The notes below the pieces were generated by a model. That model had not been told where the DNA came from. It ran no database searches and worked only from the letters and a program-made list of their open reading frames with translations. A DNA stretch of 64,000 nucleotides from Ascarosepion bandense (lineage: Eukaryota; Mollusca; Cephalopoda; Sepiida; Sepiidae), in assembly GCA_037127315.1 (NCBI GenBank), contig JBBBDQ010000192.1:3626001-3690000 (forward strand), in the 5' to 3' direction. Positions 55,331 through 64,000 of the stretch are shown one piece after another. Positions within the stretch are counted from its first letter, which is position 1; each line of letters starts with the position of its first letter. The position numbers and the translations under genes were made by a program.

Positions 55331-55690
55331 ACAATGGTTTTCAATTCACTGAAGAAAGAAAACAGATTTACAAACTGTAAATAGGCGCCTGCATGTTTTG
55401 TCAATTCAAAGATTAGCCAGTTGCAATAAACCTAATCTTTTTAATAAGTGAAACCTTCATCCAAATTGGATCCAAATTGGATGAAGAAAGCAATCTTTCA
55501 AGAGAAAACGATATTTTTAAACAAATACAACTACAAAATCATATTTGAAGAGAAATATGAATTACTTTCTTTGTTGTTGATGTTGCTGTGACATGAGCAT
55601 TGAATGAGAAAATTATTTGTTTTAGTTAAGACAGCTGAATTGATGGTTTTGTTTTGAAACGAACATCAAAAATTAGAACGAGCTACCATT
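55331..55690. other. Unassigned, possibly more hAT relic
   Basis: Contains the direct duplication CCAAATTGGAT/CCAAATTGGAT near 55460. No readable domain. Confidence 0.35.
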
Positions 55691-55704
55691 TTGTCACGGT
55701 TGCG

Positions 55705-55734
55705 ACAAAAAGAAAGAAAGAAAGAAAGAAAGAA

Positions 55735-55779
<45 letters not shown>

Positions 55780-55803
55780 AAGAGAGAGAGAAAGAGAGTG
55801 AAT
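55705..55803. repeat. (AAAG)n-(GA)n purine microsatellite
   Basis: AAAG array followed by interrupted GA. Confidence 0.95.
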
Positions 55804-55856
55804 AAAGAAATATTATCAACACTAGAGTTTTATAACATTAATGAATCATCCAAATT

Positions 55857-56060
55857 CTGATGAATAGAACGCACAGCAGAATCAGGCCAGAGATAGGGCC
55901 AGAACAGTGTGGGTTCGTCAAAGACACCGGAACAAGAAATGCAATATTTATGCTCAAAATATTATCAGAAAGAGCAATACAAAGGCAGAAGGACGCATAC
56001 CCGTATTTTATAAACTACGCAAAGGCGTTCAACAAAATACGCCACAAAAAATATTTTTTT
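55857..56060 (+). pseudogene. RTE-like LINE fragment, copy 3
   Basis: About 200 bp covering MNRTHSRIRPEIGPEQCGFV and the FINYAKAFNKIRHKK motif A, with Asp to Asn at both characteristic positions. The sequence stops abruptly at an A/T-rich run. Confidence 0.87.
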
Positions 56061-56504
56061 TATAAAAGTAAAAATATAAATATATTACAATTAAGCATTC
56101 AAAACAATATCAATTCAGTGTAGGGGAAATTTAAGAATTAAATCAAACCAGAGAAAAAATAAAAGATAATATTGTTTGCAACTTAAAGTCAACAGTAGTC
56201 TTTGTCACAAATATTAAAAGATATGATAAATGAGTTTTACCGGCGATTTTATGCTTGGACTGTTCGATAACGGATCGTCGGAATCAGGGTCAGTTCTTTG
56301 ATCGTTTTTATGACAACGAAATTGTCTGCAAGCCAACTGAACTGGCGAGAGAAACCAGCTCTTACATTTATATAGGTGGGTAGCCTTGTTGAAGAAAGTT
56401 TTAGTCATTTTCGGTATCTTCGAGATGAAAATAGGACATTATCCCACTTTTCTTTTTACACGAGAACCAACTCAAATGGAATGGATATTTCTATCATCTA
56501 AACT
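56061..56504. other. Unassigned sequence
   Basis: No gene recognised. Confidence 0.4.
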
Positions 56505-56520
56505 TATTTATAAATGGAAC

Positions 56521-56579
<59 letters not shown>

Positions 56580-56834
56580 GTTACCTATAGACTCCGAAAC
56601 GGCTGAACCGATTTTCTTGAAAATTTATACAGTTGTACTATAAACGTCTGCAAGTGTTCTTAGCCAGGTTTTGTGTCGAGGTACCCCAGATAAATATCGA
56701 AAATCGATAATCGAAAAATCTGGTAATAGGAGTGGTCCGATTTTAATCAAATGTGATACACTCATTGACAATAACATAAGAAACGATATGCAGAAGTTTC
56801 AAGGTTGCAGTTCTTACAATAGTGCAGAAAATCG

Positions 56835-56845
<11 letters not shown>
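56505..56845 (+). repeat. Interspersed repeat X, copy 2, with (GT)n
   Basis: Starts AAACTTATTTATAAATGGAA, then (GT)n at 56523-56577, GTTACCTATAGACTCCGAAA, CGGCTGAACCGATTTTCTTG, TTCTTAGCCAGGTTTTGTG, and CGATAATCGAAAAAT. Matches 42819-43125 in reverse; the GT tract has expanded in this copy. Confidence 0.85.
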
Positions 56846-56870
<25 letters not shown>

Positions 56871-57599
56871 GCAAGATGTTTGTGTGTGTCTGTTTATCTG
56901 CCTGTATGTCTGTATATATTTTTCAGCCCTTTTATTTTATTTTTTGCTTCGGGTTTGGCTCTAAGTAGGTATAATTGTAGTTCTTAGTCTCAGCCATGAT
57001 ACCATTTACTCAGAGGACTTATTTAGCCTCCAAAATTCAGTTTACGACGAAAAAAACTTATTTGATATCGATACCAGGAAATCAAAATTTAACTTACATC
57101 CATTCATTTTTCTCTCAGTCTACGGTTTCGCTTTAACTGGAAACAACTATTGCTTTTTAGTCTTTCGTGCCAACATCCAAAGAGTCTGAGCTCCAGGAGC
57201 ATGGATTAGTTTTAAAGCTTTCATTATACCCGAGCAGCGCTTGCAACATATAGGTTTGCTTTCAATGTGCCCTGTAAAATTCGTTCAGTTCTCCAAGCAC
57301 TCGTTATGTGTCCCAGAAATCCCCAGCAGTTTTTGTTTCATTATTGGCACCAGTTTATTTGTAGTTTCTATTTCTCTTAATTTTTCTTCGTTTCTTAGAC
57401 GCTTACAATCTGCTATTCTCAACATTCGTAATTCTCGGTAGCTTTTAATTTTTTCTTCAATTTTGACGAAAGTAACCATAAATTAGAAATTAAGAAGTCT
57501 GATTCATTTTTCTTTTCACTGAATCATTTCATTAGATATTGATTAGACTTTATTTAGTTTGAGCAACCGCTATGGACTGAATTCATTGGTATTTTTTAC
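56846..57599. other. Unassigned sequence
   Basis: Short (AT)n at 56838-56865, then no gene. A minus open stretch at 57285-57479 is charged but unrecognised. Confidence 0.4.
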
Positions 57600-58312
57600 A
57601 AACAATTTTACCCAAAGCAAGGCAAGAAAGCCTCTAAGATGAAGGAGTTACTGAGCATGAAAAAATACGAGAAAAAGGTAATATTATTAAGGAAAGTGTG
57701 CAATAAAAGAACAGGAATTAAGACGGAAGATAACAACTGACATTGCATTTAAATCTTTGAAGATCAAACTTGACTGGAAAGCAAGAAGCTGCAAGAGATT
57801 TTCACAAGCAAGAAATATAAGAGAAGGTACTGTTATCATAGAACTTACGGTTATATCTAACTATTTTAACTGTAAAATGTTGAGATGTTGCCGCCAATTT
57901 AGTAATATGCTTAAATTAATAAAGTCTGGGTACGAAAGAGAATAATTAGCATGAAAACATGTATAGAAAATTCACAGGCAAACTGCGGTACGGCAGTGGG
58001 AAGCCGAGATGCCAAGCCGGAACCAATAACATTGCAGATTCTTCATTTAGATTTTATCAAGAATCACTGGATCAGATGAAACAGCAATATTCAATGCATG
58101 GACAAATGGGAGACTTCTAAATGTATAAGATATATTTGAGAAAAATTGTCTAGCACGATACAGTGAACCAACCGACTTTCCTAGCAACAGACTTCGTAAT
58201 TGATTCAATTAAAATCTTTCCACTTCATGTCAGCGGAAAATGTTAGCACGAGAGGCCTCAATGAATCAATCTCTTGGAAGTTAGCATCAGCCATGCTGAA
58301 GGAAGATAAAAA
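57600..58312 (-). mobile_element. LINE 3' end (Jockey/CR1-like), copy D, old
   Basis: Follows the order of copies B and C: TTACCCAAAGCAAGGCA, TGACATTGCATTTAAATC, AACATTGCAGATTCTTC, CAGCAATATTCAATGCATGG, CATGTCAGCGGAAAATGTTA. Strongly diverged with many indels. Confidence 0.75.
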
Positions 58313-58766
58313 TGTTTCTCTAAGAAAATTAAAAAAGTGTAGTAATGGATTGCATCATCAATTTTTGGGAGATGCTTTGTTGAACAGTGACGATGCATGC
58401 GAGTTAAAGGAAATAAATGACTGAATATAAAAACAGGTATGGTTAGGTTGTGGCGAAAAATCCTCTTCCTTTTCTTTGTCATCAAATTTTGCACTAAAAA
58501 ATAACGAGGGGCAAATAAAAAAGATTAACATGAAGAGACGGAAATGAATGGAAGTCATTTTGATTTGATTTTGTAAATGTGTATTTTTTAAAACCAACCA
58601 TTATTCAGTAGTTTTATTTATGAAAAAAAAAAAAACAATTAAAAAAAAACAAACGCAGAATTAAAATATAAAGGTTGAATTATAGATATATTCGATTATA
58701 TTCTCAAAGTGTCCGTACGTCTTGCAATCCACGTATATACAATGCAATATGTATCTCACAACACAC

Positions 58767-58809
<43 letters not shown>

Positions 58810-58839
58810 ACAGATATATATATATATAAAATCCCTAGC
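58313..58839. other. Unassigned sequence with (CA)n
   Basis: (CA)n at 58759-58808. No gene recognised. Confidence 0.5.
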
Positions 58840-59245
58840 GTCTCTACGGAAATGAAAATTTTCTTTTCTTTATTTTTCTTCCTTTTCCTTTTTCTTTTCT
58901 TTCTTTTTCTTTCCATTTTGTTTCGCCCACTTCCCTGTCAAACACCACTTCCTATTTCTTCCTTTACTCCCCCTCCCCTTTTTAGAACTAGACAAAGCCA
59001 AATTTTAAAATTTTTCACTTACAGCTCAATCTAAAAGTAATGTTGTCCAAAATCTAAAAATAGACATTGATTGCTATCTACTTATTAATCCCACTCATCT
59101 AGGTTTTTCTGTGACGTAAATTTTTTATCTTCCGCCGGTAATATTTTATTTTGAGTATTGAAAGTGAAATCTCTCTTAGGGATTTCATGTAGAAATGATC
59201 ATACAACAGTTTTGAACTTCGAAATTTATTTTATTTTATAATTGG
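58840..59245 (-). repeat. Interspersed repeat Y, copy 2
   Basis: Reverse of 44150-44600: CTAGCGTCTC, pyrimidine-rich part, GTCAAACACCACTTCCTAT, CTTCCGCCGGTAAT, GAAATCTCTCTTAGGGATTTC, GTTTTGAACTTCGAAATTT. No hammerhead is attached here. Confidence 0.82.
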
Positions 59246-59370
59246 CTCTGTAATTTAAATATTAATTACACTGAGCCCTCCACCTGGATCATTTTTTAAT
59301 ATTAAAATATTAATATTAATTAGGATCGGGTATTTGGGATTTACCTTCCTGCTTTTCCTTTTGGATTAAA

Positions 59371-59424
<54 letters not shown>

Positions 59425-60062
59425 AAGAGTAGGGAAGGAGAGAGGGGTATAGGGCTCAACACTTCATATTAACTGCCAGTTGCGCGTTTCAAAACCATGG
59501 TTCGTTTTCGGCGTGAAATTGAAGTCACGTTGTGTCTCTGTATGTGCATGCGTGTGTGTGTAACACTTTTCACAGAGCACACAGATACGATACGATATTT
59601 AATGATCTCTTCAGTTTGGCATTCGCATGGAGAAAGACAAAAATTGCCTACTCACACAGGTATCAGGATATATTGACACTTCACCTTTAGTGCCACAGGT
59701 GAGTTGTAGCCTCATGGTGTAACGACCTGGGACTAGGCTCTCCTCTTATTATACCGTAAACTGTTCAAAGTCAATGACGCATCAGTCTACCTCGCCTTAA
59801 ATCCAAAACACAGCTAACAAGAACAGATACTACGCTGTGATCATCCATTTTTGCAGAAATGCTAAGTCATATTTGAATTATTCTATCAATTTTGATCGGA
59901 TTATTTAGATAAGCTTCTTTTTTTTTATTCAACCGTAGACAAGATCATCGATAGCACCTTCCAACTTGTGAACTCAATCAATCTTTACAATGTTCCTACG
60001 GTTTTATATTAGGTGCATTGCTAGGGCTACATACGGTTTTAAATTCAGTGTTGTCCTTTTAT
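59246..60062. other. Unassigned sequence with (AT)n
   Basis: (AT)n at 59374-59420. A CpG-containing stretch at 59440-59760 has no recognised feature. Confidence 0.4.
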
Positions 60063-60235
60063 CAGGCTGGTTGCCAACAACAACTGCAGAGCCGAATCTG
60101 TTCGGCTATATAACCCATAGCTGGTGGGAGAAGAAGAGATGGATGAAGGGTATTTATACGAAAATGAATGCGATGAACTTGGTCAGGATTCGAACTCGAT
60201 TCCCGAGCGGCTAACAGTTGTACCAGCGCCGCTCA
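60063..60235 (-). mobile_element. SINE family S, head fragment (copy 7)
   Basis: The minus strand has a tRNA-like head (GAATCGAGTTCGAATCC) and reads into the core up to the GGTTGCCAACAAC equivalent; the tail is missing. Confidence 0.72.
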
Positions 60236-61180
60236 AACTTATTAAATATAGATAAATCGAAGTAAAATGGAAGAGATGATGGTAAAACTCAGCAAAATTA
60301 CCCCTAGGAACAGCAGCATATCATTTGTTGCGAATATGTTTAATAAGGCGAGAGTAAGGGTTAAGATTAAACACTCAAAATCGTTAATACTAAAATCTGG
60401 ATTCGTTGGTAACTCGACTTTTGAACTGATAATCTTCTTGTTTAATATTTGTTTGAAGGATCAGTGTTTCAGATTGCTTGATGATGCAATGAATTTGATC
60501 TTCACTGGGTGCTTTGCTAGTGAAGCCTTTTGTTCAATTACTTAGTAAATATCTACTATTATGGCAATGCAATTAAAATATAACTATAAATCGCCAGTCA
60601 GCTGTAAGTTTCGCTGATCCTTGTCAATTCGAACTTCACTGGTTGGAGCCCCATTTTGATTAATCTAAAAAAGGAAAGACATAACCTTTAACGATTTTAA
60701 GTATAACGATTTGAACGATTAATTTCATTGGAAAAATGTGACGACAGTTATTAATGTAGCTTCGAGTCCTCCGACTGCTACAACTGGCCTAGCCTATGTT
60801 CCACCGTGCATTAATGATGATTGCTCCTACGTTGTTCGTTCACCGATCCATTTAATATTTGCTCGATTGTATGAAGTGTCACATCGTTCACTGCTCGCGT
60901 GGGGCAAGTTCGAATCGGGTTGATAATGGCCGTCCAACGTCAAGCTTTATTTTTCATGAAGGACAGCGGGAAAAAGGGCGAGGAGAGGAAGAGCTGGTGA
61001 CGGAGAAAAGAAAGTGGTGGAGGGTGGATGAGGGGGATGGATTGAAGGAAAATCCATCAGCCGACACGCTTCCCTCGTCGAGACTAAAACCGAGATAGTC
61101 AAAAGATTTTCTATACAAATTACATCTTGTCAAATGTCGAGCTTTCTCTATCCTTGTTTATCAACTTTATCATCTTCGCC
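60236..61180. other. Unassigned, CpG-richer segment at 60720-61100
   Basis: 60720-61100 is clearly richer in G, C and CpG than its surroundings and carries open stretches (60738-60923, 60859-61098) with no known domain. It could be an exon, promoter or retroelement piece. Confidence 0.35.
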
Positions 61181-61195
61181 CTTGCTCAAATATTT

Positions 61196-61234
<39 letters not shown>

Positions 61235-61740
61235 AATGAATTTTTTCTTTTTCGTATCATTTAATTATATTCAATCATTCATGTTTTCTTTTTTGTTTTT
61301 CATTCTCTTTTTCAGTATTTTTCGTTTCTTCTCTTTTTATTTATTCACAATTTTCATTCTTGTTCATTTATTTATGGTTTTCGCTCTCTCTCTTTCTTTT
61401 TCTCTGCCATTCATGCATTATTTTTTTCATTCGTTCATTATTTTTCATTCTTCTTAATGCGTTCGTCGTTTTTTTTTTTCATCTTCTTACGTACATACTG
61501 TTTCACTCTTTCTTTCATTCATGTTTATAGTTTTTCTTTTTTATTCTCTTTTACCTTCTTAATTCAGATTTTTCTCATTCATGTCTTCTTTCTTTATTTT
61601 TTAATTTTTTTTATTCCATTTCTTATTCCCTCATTAACGCATTTTTCTTCTTCCATTAATTCTGTGACATTTTTCTTGCTTGTCTTTTTTTTCTCTTCCT
61701 GTTTCTCTTTTATTCTCAACTTCCCATTCATACTAAATTC
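61181..61740. repeat. ~560-bp pyrimidine-rich tract
   Basis: Begins with (TTTC)n at 61195-61233 and continues T/C-rich to 61740. The open frames here only reflect the lack of purines. Confidence 0.88.
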
Positions 61741-62494
61741 TAAACTGATTTGACGACAATTCCCTTACACACTTAAAGCATGTGCACTCACATAAGCAGA
61801 CAACTACATACATATCTTCTCACGTATTCACACATACAAACTAATGCAAACACGCGCTTGCGCGCACACACACATGCCTTCGCGCATAAATGCATTGAAT
61901 GTTGCATTTAATGGCTTCGTAAGACGCGCATAAAAGTGTTAAAATCATCTTCCATCCAATATTTTGCATGTGATTCTCGGAAGTAAAGTATTTAAAAATC
62001 ATTGTAAATAAGCGAAATACATTTTATTTGCTTTGTGTCTAGAAGTCAAAAATTACATCATAACTTGCATATATGACAAGAAAATGCTCCACAATGCACC
62101 CAGTCGAATTGGGACATTTTCATGTTTACCCCCATCTCACGCACACATAGAAATAGATGATTGTAAAACATGTGGATTTTTACTTTTTTAATAAGGAAAG
62201 TAAAACACAATGGTACGAATTTATAGTCACTGAATCATGTAATTACAAAGAAGTGTGCACTGGTTCTCAGTAGTAAGCACCATTGACAAAAATGCACCGG
62301 CGTTGATGTACATGCTCGCGTGCACATACACACATATATAAAGTGAGAGGAGGAGGGGAAGAGAAAGAGAGAGATGCATAGTTGAGTGGATAGACTGGGG
62401 CAGATAGATATGAACAGATTGAGATAGACACTAGACTGAAAAAATAGATATAGCATCGGATAGAAAGATACGAATGCACTGAGGTGTTTAAAGA

Positions 62495-62500
<6 letters not shown>
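61741..62500. other. Unassigned sequence
   Basis: Short CA-rich clusters at 61770-61880; no gene. Confidence 0.45.
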
Positions 62501-62542
<42 letters not shown>

Positions 62543-62575
62543 TAGATAGATAGATAGATAGATAGACAGATAGAT
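62501..62575. repeat. (AT)n-(GATA)n microsatellite
   Basis: AT array then GATA array. Confidence 0.96.
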
Positions 62576-62829
62576 AATCTTTTACCTAAAAAATGTTTGC
62601 TTCAAAATCACCGTGGAGTAGGGTTTACTGTGGGTTGAAGTGACTGCTACCCACCCACACTACATTATTGCATCTATTTATTTATAAATAACAGGATAAA
62701 CTCTTTGTACTTTGCAAGCTGTTACAAACACTTTATTTGCGGAAAGCGGGAAATAATAAATTGATAAAAATTGATTTTATTTATTTATTTTATTTTGCTA
62801 AATATCTTTAACAAATTTTTGGTAGGTTG

Positions 62830-62831
<2 letters not shown>

Positions 62832-62873
<42 letters not shown>
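62832..62873. repeat. (GT)n microsatellite
   Basis: About 21 GT units. Confidence 0.96.
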
Positions 62874-62876
<3 letters not shown>

Positions 62877-63009
62877 CTGTCTATCATATTAATATCTGTT
62901 GATATATTTACTTGTGCGAGTATATCTATGCGTTGTGGGGTGGGTGCTTACCTTTTTTGGGTTAAGGAGATGCTGATTTTCTACGTACCGCTTAGATATG
63001 GAACAAGGC

Positions 63010-63110
63010 TGAAAGTATCTGGCACCCAGTGAGAATCGAACTTACTACTTAGTTGTAATAGGTTCTCTAGCGAGACAAGATTGATAACCATTACACCACG
63101 TTGAGGTACT
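63010..63110 (-). pseudogene. tRNA-like SINE head or tRNA relic
   Basis: Minus strand: A box TGGTGTAATGG at 63088-63098 (exact consensus) and B box AGTTCGATTCTC at 63031-63042, about 46 nt apart as in a tRNA. Flanking arms do not pair well enough for a functional tRNA. No hammerhead core follows. Confidence 0.6.
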
Positions 63111-63231
63111 CTACGTAAAGAAGATGTGTGTAATCTTTCTCTTAAACTTGTTTCTCTCGCTCTCTCTCCGTATCTATATCTTTCTATTCATAGGTTTGTG
63201 ATGCACATAATAGAGTAAGAGAGAGACACAG

Positions 63232-63236
63232 AGAGC

Positions 63237-63282
<46 letters not shown>
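63232..63282. repeat. (GA)n-(CAGA)n microsatellite
   Basis: GA array then CAGA array. Confidence 0.95.
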
Positions 63283-63427
63283 GGAAAGAGGTGTACATAT
63301 ATTTTTGCCTATTTACCACCGCACATCTAGATATGCACACATGAGCGTCAAACTAACCTCGACAAATAGACAAACACACTTTCGCGATATTTTTGTACGA
63401 AAGGCACTGATAAAGCCACGTGTGTGC

Positions 63428-63462
63428 ACACACACAGACACACGCACGCCCGCACGCACACG

Positions 63463-63538
<76 letters not shown>
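63428..63538. repeat. (CA)n-rich microsatellite
   Basis: Interrupted CA/CG-containing start, then about 35 pure CA units. Confidence 0.97.
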
Positions 63539-63539
<1 letters not shown>

Positions 63540-63639
63540 TGTAAGCATTACATAGAGAAACTAAAATGATTCTATTTGTTTTTCTGAAATCAATCCTCGG
63601 ATATGTGTGCGATGGCGTGGTGTAGGTTGTCTTGCAAGC

Positions 63640-64000
63640 GTTTTTGTCTTTTCTTTTATTTTTCAGTAATTTTTATTTTCATAACGTTTTCTCCATTTTC
63701 TAATCCTTCTTTTTATTTTCCTTTCTCTCTCTGTCTTTTCTCTAGAAGATGCATTCTTTCTTACTTTCTTTTGGAATTTCCTACAAAACTTCTTAACCCT
63801 TCATTTTCTTCTTTTTTATCGTTACCATTTTTTCATTTTAATCTTCATATCTCTTTCATCTTTAGATGTTCGCCTGAAAACGAACAAGATGCTTTCATTA
63901 TTCCATTTTTTATTCTCTTCTTATTATCATTTTCCATCTTGCGCATGTCTTCTTCTCTGTTTGTTTGTTTGCTTGTTTCTTCTTCTATTCTGTTACCCAC
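63640..64000. repeat. Pyrimidine-rich tail of window
   Basis: T/C-rich, no gene; ends with TTTG/TTGC short repeats. Confidence 0.75.

Noticed and set aside
61134..61753. Two adjoining Phe/Ser/Leu-rich open frames that look like membrane proteins
   Set aside because: They follow a pyrimidine-only tract; hydrophobicity is a by-product of T/C content.
63010..63110. Functional tRNA gene on the minus strand
   Set aside because: A and B boxes are good, but acceptor and anticodon stems do not pair into a full cloverleaf.

Overview
This window looks like non-coding DNA from a large, AT-rich, repeat-dense animal genome. A cephalopod (octopus or squid-like) mollusc is the best guess. The reasons are very long di-, tri- and tetranucleotide microsatellites, an abundant tRNA-derived SINE of about 300 bp, several retroelement classes side by side (Ty3/gypsy, Jockey/CR1-like and RTE-like LINEs, two Penelope-like families), and decayed mariner, Tc1 and hAT DNA transposons. 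I found no intact host protein gene. The only host-exon candidate is a 48-nt phase-0 mini-exon at 6550-6597 with good splice signals, so the window may lie in a very large intron or between genes.

Layout. 1-11.8 kb: microsatellites, two SINE copies, a 5S-rRNA-like scrap, a LINE RT fragment, a LINE endonuclease joined in frame to the same family's C-terminus, and a mariner 3' half. 11.85-16.92 kb: a full-length, decayed Ty3/gypsy element on the minus strand with paired 287-bp LTRs and an ATATG target duplication. 17.2-18.5 kb: an RTE-like LINE fragment preceded by a perfect 26-bp inverted repeat. 20.4-20.6 kb: a possible promoter or solo LTR with three iterated motifs and a TATA box. 24.2-26.5 kb: a Penelope-like element (family B) followed by three tandem repeats. 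27.1-28.0 kb: a Tc1-like remnant. 31.29-36.03 kb: a second gypsy element (CTTTT duplication) that has lost most of RT and RNase H and carries a nested LINE. 37.7-39.8 kb and 48.4-49.2 kb: Penelope-like family A pieces, each bracketed by inverted copies of one tRNA-like repeat. 44.0-46.8 kb: the most interesting part, described below. 49.2-58.3 kb: mariner N-terminus, two LINE 3' ends, RTE pieces, a hAT C-terminus and a long purine tract. 58.8-64 kb: interspersed repeats, pyrimidine tracts, microsatellites and a tRNA-like head.

The standout signal is a set of self-cleaving hammerhead ribozyme motifs fused to tRNA-like modules. One lies at 44100-44141 (+). A second kind lies in both arms of a near-perfect 164-bp inverted repeat (46196-46242 on minus and 46394-46440 on plus). 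Each has the CUGAUGA core, a stem II of 4-5 bp (3 bp in the minus-strand 46-kb copy), GAAA, a short stem III that is a palindrome in two of the three copies, and a matching stem I. This is the layout known from Schistosoma Sm-alpha SINEs, Penelope-like elements and animal retrozymes. A more degenerate hammerhead-like module occurs twice more (24232-24272 and 49883-49923). All calls were made by reading the sequence and rest on motif recognition; no search or folding program was run.
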